From Streptococcus canis (GTDB lineage Bacteria > Bacillota > Bacilli > Lactobacillales > Streptococcaceae), in NCBI RefSeq assembly GCF_900636575.1, contig NZ_LR134293.1, positions 1,365,501 to 1,429,500 on the forward strand: 64,000 nt of DNA, written 5' to 3'. The notes under the pieces are model-generated. The model saw nothing but the letters and a program-made list of their open reading frames with translations, was not told the DNA's origin and searched no databases. Shown here piece by piece: positions 38,064 through 48,436 of this stretch (the first letter of the stretch is position 1; every line of letters begins with the position of its first letter). Position numbers and translations under genes: made by a program.

Positions 38064-38963
38064 ATGACAAAAATAAAAGTAGTTGTGATTGTTGGTCCGA
38101 CAGCGGTTGGAAAAACAGCACTTGGGATTAGCTTAGCAAAGGCTTTTAATGGAGAGATTATTTCGGGAGATAGCCAACAAGTTTATCGACAGTTGGATCT
38201 TGGAACAGCCAAGGCAACTCGAGAAGAGCAGGAGGAAGCGGTTCATCACTTAATTGATATTCGTGAGGTGACTGAGTCTTATTCGGCTTATGATTTTGTT
38301 CAAGATGCTCAAAAAGCTATTTCAGACATTGTTAGCCGTGGGAAATTACCGATTATTGTAGGGGGGACGGGTCTTTACCTTCAAAGCTTACTTGAAGGCT
38401 ATCATTTAGGAGGTCAAGTTGACCAAGAGGCGGTAAAAGCTTATCGACAGGAATTAGAGCAGTTATCTGATCAAGAGGTGTATGAACTCTTGACAATGAA
38501 AAGTATTACCATTGAGCAGCTTAACCGCAGGCGGGCCATTCGAGCCCTTGAGTTGAGTCAATTTGCTGATGAATTAGAGAATGCCGAAACGGCTTATGAG
38601 CCGCTTATTGTCGGTTTAAATGATGACCGTCAAGTTATCTATGACCGTATCAATCAGCGCGTGGATCGCATGCTTGAAGCAGGTTTGTTAGAAGAGGCAA
38701 AGTGGCTATATGACAACTACCCCAGTGCCCAAGCGAGCCGTGGCATAGGTTATAAGGAATTATTCCCCTATTTTGCAGGAGAAATGACCTTAACAGAAGC
38801 TAGCGAACAATTAAAGCAGAATACGAGACGTTTTGCCAAGCGACAGCTAACTTGGTTCCGCAATCGAATGGCTGTTACCTTCACTGCCATAACAGCTCCT
38901 GATTACCCGCAAGTAGTGTATGATAAGGTCAGAGATTTCCTTGCACAGACGGAGAAGTCATAA
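38064..38963 (+). CDS. miaA: tRNA dimethylallyltransferase MiaA
   Basis: 299 residues. Adds the isopentenyl group to A37 of tRNAs reading U-initial codons. P-loop GPTAVGKT at 11-18, [19 protein letters not shown] (substrate Asp), and [15 protein letters not shown]. First gene of a long co-oriented run; hflX follows after 72 bases. Confidence 0.96.
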   Translation: MTKIKVVVIVGPTAVGKTALGISLAKAFNGEIISGDSQQVYRQLDLGTAKATREEQEEAVHHLIDIREVTESYSAYDFVQDAQKAISDIVSRGKLPIIVGGTGLYLQSLLEGYHLGGQVDQEAVKAYRQELEQLSDQEVYELLTMKSITIEQLNRRRAIRALELSQFADELENAETAYEPLIVGLNDDRQVIYDRINQRVDRMLEAGLLEEAKWLYDNYPSAQASRGIGYKELFPYFAGEMTLTEASEQLKQNTRRFAKRQLTWFRNRMAVTFTAITAPDYPQVVYDKVRDFLAQTEKS

Positions 38964-38989
38964 CGCAAAATTAGCAGAATTTGGTGGAG

Positions 38990-39001
38990 ATATGCTATAA
39001 T
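38990..39001 (+). promoter_or_regulatory. Extended -10 promoter before hflX
   Basis: TATGCTATAAT: TG one base ahead of a perfect TATAAT (38996-39001). The -35 is weak. Confidence 0.5.
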
Positions 39002-39035
39002 AAAGTTTACGGAATTTGGAGGATTAGCAAGGGAT

Positions 39036-40274
39036 ATGATTGAGACAAAAAATCAGCAAGAAAGAGTGATTTTGGTAGGTGTTGAGCTTCAAACAACAGA
39101 ACACTTTGACATGTCCATGACCGAGTTAGCTAATCTGGCCAAAACAGCTGGTGCAAAAGTTGTGGCAAACTTTAGCCAAAAGCGGGAACGTTACGACAGC
39201 AAAACCTTTATCGGATCAGGAAAACTGGATGAAATCAAAGCGATTGTGGAAGCCGATGAGATTGATACCGTTATTGTGAATAATCGTTTGACTGCCAGAC
39301 AAAATGCCAATCTGGAAGCTGTTTTAGAGGTAAAAGTCATTGACCGTATGCAGTTGATTTTAGATATTTTTGCCATGCGTGCCAGAAGTCATGAAGGCAA
39401 ATTACAGGTTCACCTTGCCCAATTGAAGTACATGTTGCCTCGATTGGTAGGGCAGGGAATCATGTTAAGCCGTCAAGCAGGTGGTATTGGTAGCCGCGGA
39501 CCAGGTGAAAGCCAGTTGGAATTAAACCGCCGCTCGATTCGTCATCAGATTGCGGATATTGAACGTCAATTATCCCAAGTGGCGAAAAACCGCCAAACGA
39601 TTAGAAATCGTCGTGTGGGTTCAGACACCTTTAACATTGGTTTGATTGGCTATACCAATGCTGGCAAGTCAACCATTATGAACTTGTTGACAGATGACAG
39701 TCACTATGAAGCCAATGAATTATTTGCTACTTTGGACGCAACCACAAAACAACTTTATTTAGAAAATCAATTTCAAGCAACGTTGACAGACACCGTAGGC
39801 TTTATTCAAGACCTGCCAACGGAATTAGTGGCTGCCTTTAAATCGACCTTGGAAGAAAGCAAGCATGTGAATCTGCTCTTACATGTTATTGATGCGAGTG
39901 ATCCCAATCATAGTGAGCAGGAAAAGGTAGTTTTAGATCTCCTCAAAGAGTTGAACATGCTTGATATTCCACGCTTGGCTATTTATAACAAAATGGATAT
40001 GGCAGATCAGTTAACAGCCACCGTCTTTCCAAATGTCAGGATTTCAGCACGTTCAAAGGATAGCAAGGTTCTCTTGAGACGCTTAATCATTGATCAGATT
40101 AGAGATTTATTTGTTCCTTTTTCTATCAAAGTGCATCAAGACAAGGCTTACAAACTGTATGATTTGAATCGGGTTGCTCTTTTAGACCACTACACTTTTG
40201 ACCATGAAATAGAGGATATTTCAGGCTACATTTCCCCAAGACAGCAATGGAGACTTGACGATTTTTATGAATAA
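39036..40274 (+). CDS. hflX: Ribosome-splitting GTPase HflX
   Basis: 412 residues. Rescues stalled or heat-damaged ribosomes by splitting subunits. N-terminal HflX domain (TFIGSGKLDEI, and GGIGSRGPGESQLE before the G domain), G1 GYTNAGKST near 205, G3 DTVGFIQDLP, G4 NKMD. Overlaps the next gene by eight bases. Confidence 0.95.
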   Translation: MIETKNQQERVILVGVELQTTEHFDMSMTELANLAKTAGAKVVANFSQKRERYDSKTFIGSGKLDEIKAIVEADEIDTVIVNNRLTARQNANLEAVLEVKVIDRMQLILDIFAMRARSHEGKLQVHLAQLKYMLPRLVGQGIMLSRQAGGIGSRGPGESQLELNRRSIRHQIADIERQLSQVAKNRQTIRNRRVGSDTFNIGLIGYTNAGKSTIMNLLTDDSHYEANELFATLDATTKQLYLENQFQATLTDTVGFIQDLPTELVAAFKSTLEESKHVNLLLHVIDASDPNHSEQEKVVLDLLKELNMLDIPRLAIYNKMDMADQLTATVFPNVRISARSKDSKVLLRRLIIDQIRDLFVPFSIKVHQDKAYKLYDLNRVALLDHYTFDHEIEDISGYISPRQQWRLDDFYE

Positions 40275-40902
40275 TTATATTGATTTAGCTAAAACCTATG
40301 GTGGATTTACCAGTCTGGATACTAACTACCTAAACCATCTGTTAGCCGGTTTGACAGACCAGCAAAAACTAGCTTTTATCACGCCGCCACCGAGTGTTAT
40401 TAATGCCTACTTTGCTGAAATCTACCAGAAACAGTCACCACAAGCTGCGACCGATTATTATTTTAATCTTTCTAAGGCTTTGGGGCTTTTTACTGATTGT
40501 CCCTCTTTTGACGAAGTCAAACCTTTTGTAAGGCTCAATTTGGCTGGAAAAGCTTATGGTTTTGCTTACCAGAGTGACCAAGAAGTAGCCCTTGTTTTTT
40601 CTGAAAAAGCAGAGCCTAAGGATCCAAGCCTCCTTTTTGAATTGACACAAATTTTCCCACAGTATATGGTTTATGAAGATAAGGGGCAGCTTAAAATGCA
40701 GGCACAGTCATTTGACCAAGAAATCCAAGAAGACATTACACCAAAAGAAGCACTCTTGACCAAGATTTATCGTCTGGCAAACGGTGTTATCATGCTTAAA
40801 GGGTTTAATGTAGAGGAGTTATTGGCTCTTAGCCAAACATTTTCTGGTCAAAAGTATTATGGTTTTGCCCAACGAGAATTTATGATTTACATTACCCAAT
40901 AG
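40267..40902 (+). CDS. Conserved streptococcal orphan in the hflX-rnz operon, 211 aa
   Basis: ATG 40267 lies inside the end of hflX; GGAG is 15-18 bases upstream. Soluble, no signal peptide or membrane segment. Regions such as YGGFTSLDTNYLNHLLAGL and FITPPPSVINAYFAEIY are well-formed but match no domain I can name. Homologues have, I believe, been mislabelled cystathionine beta-lyase in some genomes; nothing here supports that, since there is no PLP-lysine motif or enzyme fold. Confidence 0.75.
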   Translation: MNNYIDLAKTYGGFTSLDTNYLNHLLAGLTDQQKLAFITPPPSVINAYFAEIYQKQSPQAATDYYFNLSKALGLFTDCPSFDEVKPFVRLNLAGKAYGFAYQSDQEVALVFSEKAEPKDPSLLFELTQIFPQYMVYEDKGQLKMQAQSFDQEIQEDITPKEALLTKIYRLANGVIMLKGFNVEELLALSQTFSGQKYYGFAQREFMIYITQ

Positions 40903-40916
40903 AAAGAATAGATTGA

Positions 40917-41846
40917 ATGGAATTACAATTTTTAGGAACCGGAGCTGGTCAACCAGCCAAACAACGCAATGTCTCAAGCCTGGTCTTGAAACTCTTAGAT
41001 GAAATCAACGAAGTTTGGATGTTTGATTGTGGCGAAGGGACCCAAAGACAAATTTTAGAAACCACCATCAAACCTCGAAAAATTAAAAAAATTTTTATTA
41101 CCCATCTGCATGGAGATCACATTTTTGGACTCCCAGGTTTCTTGTCTAGCCGTGCTTTTCAAGCCAGCGAGGAACAAACAGACCTTGATATTTATGGACC
41201 TGTTGGTATCAAAACCTATGTATTAACCAGCTTAAAAATTTCAGGCTCTCGTTTACCTTATACCATTCATTTCCATGAATTTGATGAGAAGTCGCTTGGT
41301 AAAATTATGGAAACAGATAAGTTTGAAGTTTATGCAGAGCGTCTGGCGCATACCATTTTTTGCATGGGGTATCGAGTGGTTCAAAAAGACTTAGAAGGAA
41401 CCCTAGACGCAGAAGCTTTAAAGGCAGCGGGTGTTCCTTTTGGACCACTCTTTGGTAAAATCAAAAATGGACAAGATGTTGAATTGGAAGACGGCCGTCT
41501 GATTTGTGCCAAAGATTATATTTCTGCCCCTAAAAAAGGTAAAATCATTACCATTATCGGTGATACACGCAAAACGTCTGCCAGTGTCAGATTGGCTAAA
41601 GATGCGGATGTTTTGGTTCACGAATCAACCTATGGCAAGGGCGACGAGAGGATTGCAAGAAATCATGGACATTCCACTAATATACAGGCAGCGCAGATTG
41701 CCCGTGATGCTGGTGTCAAGCGCCTCTTGCTCAACCATGTGTCAGCTCGCTTTTTAGGACGTGACTGTCGCCAGATGGAAAAAGATGCTGCAACGGTATT
41801 TGAAAATGTTAAGATGGTACGAGATTTAGAGGAAGTGATTATTTAA
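40917..41846 (+). CDS. rnz: Ribonuclease Z
   Basis: 309-residue metallo-beta-lactamase nuclease that trims tRNA 3' ends. Metal ligands in [13 protein letters not shown] near 62-70, the flexible-arm region around 150-180, DTRKT near 209, HEST, and [11 protein letters not shown]. Its stop overlaps the SDR start (TAATG). Confidence 0.96.
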   Translation: MELQFLGTGAGQPAKQRNVSSLVLKLLDEINEVWMFDCGEGTQRQILETTIKPRKIKKIFITHLHGDHIFGLPGFLSSRAFQASEEQTDLDIYGPVGIKTYVLTSLKISGSRLPYTIHFHEFDEKSLGKIMETDKFEVYAERLAHTIFCMGYRVVQKDLEGTLDAEALKAAGVPFGPLFGKIKNGQDVELEDGRLICAKDYISAPKKGKIITIIGDTRKTSASVRLAKDADVLVHESTYGKGDERIARNHGHSTNIQAAQIARDAGVKRLLLNHVSARFLGRDCRQMEKDAATVFENVKMVRDLEEVII

Positions 41847-42610
41847 TGGCACAAAGAATCATTGTTATGACAGGAGCTTCTGGAGGGCTGGCTCAGGAAA
41901 TTGTTAAGCAGCTGCCCAAAGAAGATGGACTGATTTTATTAGGACGTAACAAAGTGCGCCTAGAACACTGTTATCAGCATATTGATAACAAAGAATGCCT
42001 TGAACTGAACATTACCGATCCAGCAGCCATTGAAGAGATGGTTGCTCAGATTTACCAGCGCTATGGCCGTGTCGATGTCTTGATTAATAATGCTGGCTAT
42101 GGAGCTTTCAAAGGCTTTGAAGAGTTTTCCGCCCAAGAAATAGCTGATATGTTTCAGGTCAACACCCTAGCGAGCATTCATTTTGCCCGCTTGATTGGTC
42201 AGAAAATGGCAGAGCAAGGGCAAGGCCATCTCATTAACATTGTGTCCATGGCAGGATTGATTGCGTCAGCCAAATCGAGCATTTATTCAGCCACCAAGTT
42301 TGCCCTTATCGGATTTTCCAATACCCTTCGCTTGGAATTAGCGGATAAAGGGGTTTACGTGACCACCGTGAATCCAGGTCCCATTGCCACCAAGTTTTTT
42401 GAACAAGCGGATCCGTCTGGACATTATTTGGAAAGTGTTGGGAAGTTTACTCTCCAACCCAATCACGTGGCTAAGCGCTTGGTTTCCATTATCGGGAAAA
42501 ATAAACGAGAATTGAATTTGCCCTTTAGTTTAGCGGTAACCCATCAATTTTACACTCTTTTCCCCAAATTATCCGATTATCTTGCAAGAAAGGTATTTAA
42601 TTATAAATGA
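41846..42610 (+). CDS. Short-chain dehydrogenase/reductase (SDR)
   Basis: 254 residues. Cofactor motif TGASGGLAQEI at 9-19 (classical TGxxxGxG with the last Gly replaced), NNAGYGAF, catalytic Ser in NIVSMAG and YSATK (Tyr, Lys). Resembles the DltE/YqjQ subgroup of unknown substrate. Coupled at both ends: TAATG with rnz and ATGA with recJ. Confidence 0.9.
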   Translation: MAQRIIVMTGASGGLAQEIVKQLPKEDGLILLGRNKVRLEHCYQHIDNKECLELNITDPAAIEEMVAQIYQRYGRVDVLINNAGYGAFKGFEEFSAQEIADMFQVNTLASIHFARLIGQKMAEQGQGHLINIVSMAGLIASAKSSIYSATKFALIGFSNTLRLELADKGVYVTTVNPGPIATKFFEQADPSGHYLESVGKFTLQPNHVAKRLVSIIGKNKRELNLPFSLAVTHQFYTLFPKLSDYLARKVFNYK

Positions 42611-44814
42611 TTAAATCCAAATATAGCTGGAAAATAGAAGACAAGAAGCCAGATGATGGCTTCTTTAAGCTAGCAAAGGCAAAAGGTCTGACCCAGACCG
42701 CCGCTCAGTTGATTTATGAGCGAGGGATAAGGACTGAAGAAGCCTTAGATGACTTTCTGGTAGCTGATTTGTCGCAACTGCATGATCCCTATTTGCTACA
42801 TGACATGGCAAAGGCTGTCCCAAGGATTCGCCAAGCTATTGAAGAGGGCGAACGGATTCTCATTTACGGCGATTATGATGCTGATGGCATGACGTCGGCA
42901 TCTATTGTCAAGGAAACCTTAGACATGATGGGGGCAGAGCCTTTAGTTTACCTCCCTAACCGTTTTACAGATGGTTATGGTCCCAATCAGAGCGTCTATA
43001 AATACTTTATTGAGCAGGAAGCTGTGTCCTTAATTATCACGGTTGATAATGGAGTAGCAGGGCACGAAGCGATTAGCTATGCCCAAGCACAGGGAGTTGA
43101 TGTTATTGTGACTGACCACCATAGCCTGCCTGAAGAATTGCCAGAGGCCTTTGCCATCATTCACCCTGAGCATCCCGATGCTGATTATCCCTTTAAACAC
43201 TTAGCTGGCTGTGGCGTTGCCTTTAAATTGGCAACTGCTTTGCTAGAAAATTTGCCAACAGACTGCCTAGACTTGGTAGCCATTGGAACAATTGCTGATA
43301 TGGTAAGTTTGACAGGTGAAAACCGTGTCTTAGTCAAAAATGGCTTGACCATGCTCAAGCATACTGAGAGGATCGGTTTGCAGGAACTAATGACCCTATC
43401 ACCTATTGATTTAGAACATTTTAATGAAGATGCTATTGGTTTTCAGATTGCTCCGCAATTAAATGCTTTAGGCCGCTTGGATGACCCTAATCCAGCCATT
43501 GAGCTGCTGACAGGTTTTGATGACCAAAAAGCCCAAAATATTGCCTTGATGATTAAGGAAAAAAATGAAGAGCGTAAGGCCTTAGTCCAAGAGATTTTTG
43601 ATCAAGCGATGGCTATGGTTGACGATCAAAAACCTGTTCAAGTCTTAGCTCAAGCCGGCTGGCACCCTGGTGTTCTGGGGATTGTCGCTGGTCGTATCAT
43701 GGAAACTATTGGACAAACGGTAGTTGTCTTGACCATTGATAATGGCTTTGCAAAAGGCTCGGCCAGAAGTTTAGAAGCTATTAATATTTTTGAAGCTTTG
43801 AGTGGCAAGCGTGAATTATTTACAGCGTTTGGGGGGCATGCTGGTGCAGCAGGAATGACCCTTCCCCTTGATAACTTAGAAGCTCTCTCAGACTTGCTCT
43901 GTCAGTTTGTGATAGAGCGTGGCTTAGATCAGACTGCCAAAAATACACTGACTATTGATGAAGGTTTGTCATTGGAGGAACTTAGTCTTGATACTTTAAA
44001 GAGTTTAGATAAATTAGCTCCTTATGGTATGGATCATCCCAAGCCGGTCTTTTATGTCAAGGACATAACAGTTAGCCAAGCGCGTACCATGGGACAGGAC
44101 CAGAGTCATCTTAAATTCAAAGTCAGTCAGGGCAAAACTTCCTTTGATGTACTGGCTTTTGGTCAAGGAAGCCAGATACAAGACTTTCAACAAGCTACTG
44201 GTTTAGAATTAGCAGTGACCTTATCTGTCAACCATTGGAATGGGAACACGAGTCTCCAATTCATGTTAGTAGATGCTCGTGTTGATGGAGTACAACTTCT
44301 TGATTTAAGGACAAAAACGGCGAAAATTCCTGAAGGTATTCCGACTATTGAAGAAGATCCAAATGCCAAAGTCGTTCTGATTAATGACATTCCTGAAGAT
44401 TTCAAAAGCTGGCGTACCCAGTTCGCTAATAAGACTTTTGACGCTATTTATTTTAAAAATCAGATTAACCATCCTTACTACCTAACGGGATTTGGTAGTC
44501 GTGAACAGTTTGCTAAACTCTACAAAACCATCTACCAATTTCCCGAATTTGATTTGCGTCATAAGTTGACTGACTTGAGTCGCTACCTAAACATTGACAA
44601 ACTCTTATTGATTAAGCTCATTCAGATTTTTGAAGAGTTAGCTTTTGTGACGATTGAAGATGGATTGATGACGGTTAACCCACAAGCGCAAAAACGAGAG
44701 ATTTCAGAGAGTCACATTTACCAAGAGTTAAAAGAATTGGTGAAGTTTCAGGAAATCATGGCATTGGCTAGCCCGCAGGAGATGTACGATTATTTGGTCC
44801 ATTCCAAATCATAA
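42607..44814 (+). CDS. recJ: Single-strand DNA exonuclease RecJ
   Basis: 735 residues. 5'-3' exonuclease in recombination and repair. DHH-family motifs: YGDYDADGMTSASI near 80 (metal Asp), VDNGVAGHEA, VTDHHSLPE, and the DHHA1 motif GGHAGAAGMTLP near 414. The C-terminal 180 residues beyond the OB fold form the extension typical of Firmicute RecJ. Confidence 0.95.
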   Translation: MIKSKYSWKIEDKKPDDGFFKLAKAKGLTQTAAQLIYERGIRTEEALDDFLVADLSQLHDPYLLHDMAKAVPRIRQAIEEGERILIYGDYDADGMTSASIVKETLDMMGAEPLVYLPNRFTDGYGPNQSVYKYFIEQEAVSLIITVDNGVAGHEAISYAQAQGVDVIVTDHHSLPEELPEAFAIIHPEHPDADYPFKHLAGCGVAFKLATALLENLPTDCLDLVAIGTIADMVSLTGENRVLVKNGLTMLKHTERIGLQELMTLSPIDLEHFNEDAIGFQIAPQLNALGRLDDPNPAIELLTGFDDQKAQNIALMIKEKNEERKALVQEIFDQAMAMVDDQKPVQVLAQAGWHPGVLGIVAGRIMETIGQTVVVLTIDNGFAKGSARSLEAINIFEALSGKRELFTAFGGHAGAAGMTLPLDNLEALSDLLCQFVIERGLDQTAKNTLTIDEGLSLEELSLDTLKSLDKLAPYGMDHPKPVFYVKDITVSQARTMGQDQSHLKFKVSQGKTSFDVLAFGQGSQIQDFQQATGLELAVTLSVNHWNGNTSLQFMLVDARVDGVQLLDLRTKTAKIPEGIPTIEEDPNAKVVLINDIPEDFKSWRTQFANKTFDAIYFKNQINHPYYLTGFGSREQFAKLYKTIYQFPEFDLRHKLTDLSRYLNIDKLLLIKLIQIFEELAFVTIEDGLMTVNPQAQKREISESHIYQELKELVKFQEIMALASPQEMYDYLVHSKS

Positions 44815-44872
44815 TCATGCCCATTTCAGACGAGCGTCAATTATTTCATAAGGCAACGATTGGAAGTCTTAT

Positions 44873-44901
44873 TTTACGAAAAAAGCATTTCGTGATATAA
44901 T
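44873..44901 (+). promoter_or_regulatory. apt promoter
   Basis: TTTACG, 17 bp, TATAAT, with TG ahead of the -10 (TGATATAAT). Confidence 0.75.
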
Positions 44902-44947
44902 GAAGAGCATTTTATTTTTGGCGATTTGCCACTAGAAAGAATTAATT

Positions 44948-45466
44948 ATGGATTTAACAAATTATATTGCATCAATTGAAAACTATCCTAAAGACGGTAT
45001 CACTTTCCGCGATATTTCACCTTTAATGGCTGACGGAAAAGCTTACAGCTATGCTATTCGTGAAATTGCTCAGTATGCTTGTGACAAAGATATTGACATG
45101 ATTGTCGGCCCAGAAGCACGTGGTTTTATTATCGGTTGCCCTGTTGCAGTTGAACTGGGTATCGGATTTGCTCCAGTTCGCAAACCGGGTAAATTACCAA
45201 GAGATGTGGTGTCAGCTGATTATGAAAAAGAATATGGTCTTGATACCTTAACCATGCATTCAGATGCTATTAAGCCAGGTCAACGTGTGATGATTGTTGA
45301 TGATTTATTAGCAACTGGTGGAACAGTAAAAGCAACTATCGAAATGATTGAACAACTTGGTGGTGTTGTTGCAGGTTGTGCCTTCCTTATCGAGTTGGAT
45401 GGTTTAAACGGCCGTGATGCGATTGGCGACTACGATTGCAAAGTCTTGATGCAATTCCCTGGTTAA
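44948..45466 (+). CDS. apt: Adenine phosphoribosyltransferase
   Basis: 172-residue purine-salvage enzyme converting adenine and PRPP to AMP. PRPP loop [13 protein letters not shown] near 118-130, [10 protein letters not shown] near 57. Length matches the family. A hairpin without T run follows at 45505-45530. Confidence 0.97.
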   Translation: MDLTNYIASIENYPKDGITFRDISPLMADGKAYSYAIREIAQYACDKDIDMIVGPEARGFIIGCPVAVELGIGFAPVRKPGKLPRDVVSADYEKEYGLDTLTMHSDAIKPGQRVMIVDDLLATGGTVKATIEMIEQLGGVVAGCAFLIELDGLNGRDAIGDYDCKVLMQFPG

Positions 45467-45546
45467 TCAGACACATCGGTATCACATCAAACACTAAAAG
45501 TAGCGAAGGCTAGGGACTCTTGTCCTAGTCTCTTGATAGAGGGATT

Positions 45547-46230
45547 ATGAGTTTTTTAGAACATTATAAGTCAGGTAACTTGGTACTTCCAAGTACCTTG
45601 CTTTTTCATTACAAGGATATTTTTAAGAGCTCAGATGATTTTTTAGTCTGGCAATTTTTCTATCTACAAAATACGACAAAGCGTGATGATTTAGCTCCCA
45701 GTCAGATCGCCAATGCCCTAGGCAAATCAGTGGCAGATATTAATAAAATCATTTCATCTTTGACTAGCCAAGAGTTATTGGATATGAAAACCATTGAACT
45801 GGCTGGAGAAATAGAGATTATTTTTGACGCTAGCCCAGTCTTGGCTAAGTTAGACCAGCTCGTAGCTAAACAAACTGCTGCTGAGGCCACTCATCAAGAA
45901 GAACCTAATCATTTCAAACATCTCGTTGATGACTTTGAACGTGAGTTGGGACGCTTTTTGAGTCCTTTTGAGCTAGAAGATTTGGAAAAATCTCTTCATG
46001 ATGATAAAACGGATCCTGATTTGATCCGAGAAGCTCTTAAAGAAGCTGTTTTCAATGGCAAAACTAACTGGAAATACATTCAGGCTATTTTACGTAATTG
46101 GCGAAAAGAAGGCATTGTTAACCTTAGACAAGTAGAAGAGCGAAAACGGGCAAGAGAAGATCAGAATGCTTCTCAGGTTAGCGTATCTGATGATTTTCTT
46201 GCGGCCATGAACCTTTGGAGTGATTCATGA
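45547..46230 (+). CDS. dnaD: DnaD-family replication initiation protein
   Basis: 227 residues: N-terminal winged-helix domain (PSQIANALGKSVADINKII) and a C-terminal DnaD tail (FERELGRFLSPFELEDLEKS, NWKYIQAILRNWRKEGI). In Firmicutes DnaD helps load the helicase at origin and restart sites. It overlaps nth by four bases (ATGA), a pairing conserved in Firmicutes. Confidence 0.92.
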   Translation: MSFLEHYKSGNLVLPSTLLFHYKDIFKSSDDFLVWQFFYLQNTTKRDDLAPSQIANALGKSVADINKIISSLTSQELLDMKTIELAGEIEIIFDASPVLAKLDQLVAKQTAAEATHQEEPNHFKHLVDDFERELGRFLSPFELEDLEKSLHDDKTDPDLIREALKEAVFNGKTNWKYIQAILRNWRKEGIVNLRQVEERKRAREDQNASQVSVSDDFLAAMNLWSDS

Positions 46231-46883
46231 GAATAGGGAAAGAACGCTTACGCAAAGTTTTAGCCTTGATTGCTGAGATGTTTCCTAAAGCCAGAGGAGA
46301 GTTGGATTGGGAGAGCCCATTTCAACTCTTAATTGCTGTGATTCTATCAGCACAGACTACTGATAAGGCAGTTAATAAAATCACACCAGTCCTTTGGGCT
46401 AAATATCCTGAAATAGAGGATTTAGCCTCTGCAAATGTGGCAGATGTTGAAAATTGTCTACGGACCATAGGCCTCTATAAAAATAAAGCCAAAAATATCA
46501 TTAAAACAGCCCAAGCTATTTTAACCAATTTTGGTGGTCAAGTGCCAAAAACACACAAAGAATTAGAATCTTTGCCAGGAGTTGGCCGTAAAACCGCTAA
46601 TGTTGTCTTGGCAGAAGTTTATGGTGTGCCAGCAATTGCGGTGGATACTCACGTCTCAAGAGTGGCCAAACGATTGAATGTGTCAGCTCCTGATGCGGAT
46701 GTGACCGAAATTGAGCAAGATTTGATGGCTAAGATCCCTAAAAAAGATTGGATTATCACTCATCACCGCTTGATTTTCTTTGGTCGCTATCATTGCTTGG
46801 CTAAAAATCCCAAATGTGCGATTTGCCCCGTTCAAAGCTACTGCAGATACTATAAAGATACTTATGGAAAATCGAAGGCCTAG
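46227..46883 (+). CDS. nth: Endonuclease III
   Basis: 218-residue base-excision glycosylase/AP lyase for oxidised pyrimidines. HhH motif LESLPGVGRKTANVVLAE with the catalytic Lys near 120, Asp in VDTHVSR, and a 4Fe-4S site with spacing Cys-x6-Cys-x2-Cys-x5-Cys at the C-terminus. Its last codons form part of the terminator. Confidence 0.96.
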   Translation: MRIGKERLRKVLALIAEMFPKARGELDWESPFQLLIAVILSAQTTDKAVNKITPVLWAKYPEIEDLASANVADVENCLRTIGLYKNKAKNIIKTAQAILTNFGGQVPKTHKELESLPGVGRKTANVVLAEVYGVPAIAVDTHVSRVAKRLNVSAPDADVTEIEQDLMAKIPKKDWIITHHRLIFFGRYHCLAKNPKCAICPVQSYCRYYKDTYGKSKA

Positions 46884-46902
46884 CCTTTGGTTTTCTTTTT
46901 TT
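46868..46902 (+). terminator. nth terminator, overlapping the coding end
   Basis: AAAATCGAAGGC pairs with GCCTTTGGTTTT (two G-U), then CTTTTTTT. Confidence 0.75.
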
Positions 46903-46954
46903 ATGGGGATAATTTTGCTATAATAGAACCATTACGTTTTAGAAAGAAGTCAAA

Positions 46955-47641
46955 ATGGACAGTCATTTATCAAATCGTTTAGCTCAAGTTGCGACCTATG
47001 TTCCAAAAGGTGCCAAGCTTTTAGATGTTGGCAGCGACCATGCCTACCTCCCTATATTTTTGGTAGAAACCAATCAAATTTCAGCAGCCATTGCTGGTGA
47101 AGTGGTTAAGGGCCCCTATGAATCTGCTCTTAAAAATGTCACTCAGTCTGGCCTTGCCGATCATATTCAGGTACGCTTGGCCAACGGCCTTGCAGCCTTT
47201 GAGGAGGCTGATGGCGTTACAGCCATTACGATTTGTGGTATGGGTGGGCGTTTGATTGCTGATATTTTAGAGGCAGGTAAGGAAAAATTGCAGGGCATTG
47301 AGCGCTTGATTTTGCAACCCAACAATCGAGAGGATGATTTACGAACCTGGTTATCGGCTAACGCTTTTAAGATTGTTGCAGAAACCATTATGACCGAAAA
47401 TGACAAATATTATGAAATCATCGTGGCTGAGCCAGGCCAACAAGCATTGTCCGCGAGAGACTTGCGATTCGGTCCTTTCTTAGGACAGGCAAAATCAGCC
47501 GTTTTTGTAAGCAAATGGCAGCGGGAAGTCGATAAATTACAGTATGCCTTGTCCTGTGTTCCAGAAACCAACCGTCAGGACCGCGCAGCTATTCAGCAAA
47601 AAATACAACAAATAGAGGAGGTGATTGTTCATGAAAGCTAA
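46955..47641 (+). CDS. trmK: tRNA (adenine(22)-N1)-methyltransferase TrmK
   Basis: 228 residues. SAM-binding motif [19 protein letters not shown] near 20-38; [14 protein letters not shown] and [10 protein letters not shown] are family blocks. The C-terminal helices form a coiled coil. A TATAAT at 46919 lies upstream. It overlaps the NIF3 gene by 11 bases, an operon pair common in Firmicutes. Confidence 0.93.
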   Translation: MDSHLSNRLAQVATYVPKGAKLLDVGSDHAYLPIFLVETNQISAAIAGEVVKGPYESALKNVTQSGLADHIQVRLANGLAAFEEADGVTAITICGMGGRLIADILEAGKEKLQGIERLILQPNNREDDLRTWLSANAFKIVAETIMTENDKYYEIIVAEPGQQALSARDLRFGPFLGQAKSAVFVSKWQREVDKLQYALSCVPETNRQDRAAIQQKIQQIEEVIVHES

Positions 47642-48419
47642 AACCTTAATTGATGCCTATGAAGCCTTTTGCCCCTTAGACCTCTCTATGGAGGGAGATG
47701 TGCGGGGGTTACAAATTGGTAGTCTCGATAAGGATATTCACAAGGTCATGGTCACCCTAGATGTTCGTGAACAAACTGTAGCTGAGGCAATTGCCAAGGG
47801 TGTTGATTTGATTATTACCAAGCATGCTCCGATTTACAAAGGGGTCAAAGACCTGGTGTCTTCCCCTCAGCGTGATATTCTGCTAGATTTGGTTAAACAT
47901 GATATTGCTGTCTATGTGAGCCATACCAATATTGACATTGTGTCAGGTGGCTTAAATGATTGGTTCTGTGACCTGCTAGAAATCAAGGAAACAACTTACT
48001 TGTCTGAAACCAAAGAGGGTTTTGGCATCGGTCGTGTTGGAACTGTTGAGCAACAATCGTTAGAAGAATTGGCAAGTAAGGTCAAAATGACCTTTGGCTT
48101 AGATGCGGTGCGTCTTATTCGCTACGACAAGGCCAACCCTTTGGTTTCCAAGGTTGCTATCTGTGGCGGAAGTGGCGACGATTTTTATCGCGCAGCCTTA
48201 CAAAAAGGTGCGGATGTTTACATTACAGGGGATATTTATTATCATACAGCACAGGAGATGTTGACAGAAGGGTTAATGGGAATTGATCCGGGTCATCATA
48301 TTGAAGTGCTGTTTACGGAGAAAATAAGGGAGATACTACAACAGTGGAAGGAAGAAAAGGCTTGGGACATCATAATAATGGCAAGTGAAGCCTCAACCAA
48401 TCCTTTTAGCCATTTGTAG
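47631..48419 (+). CDS. NIF3-like protein (YqfO/DUF34 family)
   Basis: 262 residues. Dinuclear-metal-binding family: [10 protein letters not shown] near 64, SHTNIDIV near 100, and the C-terminal [12 protein letters not shown] and [15 protein letters not shown] lies 8 bases before ATG 47631. Function is debated (GTP cyclohydrolase-like or metal chaperone); I give only the family. Confidence 0.9.
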   Translation: MKAKTLIDAYEAFCPLDLSMEGDVRGLQIGSLDKDIHKVMVTLDVREQTVAEAIAKGVDLIITKHAPIYKGVKDLVSSPQRDILLDLVKHDIAVYVSHTNIDIVSGGLNDWFCDLLEIKETTYLSETKEGFGIGRVGTVEQQSLEELASKVKMTFGLDAVRLIRYDKANPLVSKVAICGGSGDDFYRAALQKGADVYITGDIYYHTAQEMLTEGLMGIDPGHHIEVLFTEKIREILQQWKEEKAWDIIIMASEASTNPFSHL

Positions 48420-48436
48420 GAGATTGAGGGATTAAG

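Noticed and set aside
45505..45530. Hairpin between apt and dnaD
   Set aside because: GGCTAGGGA/TCCTAGTC pairs, but no T run follows, so a terminator is not claimed.
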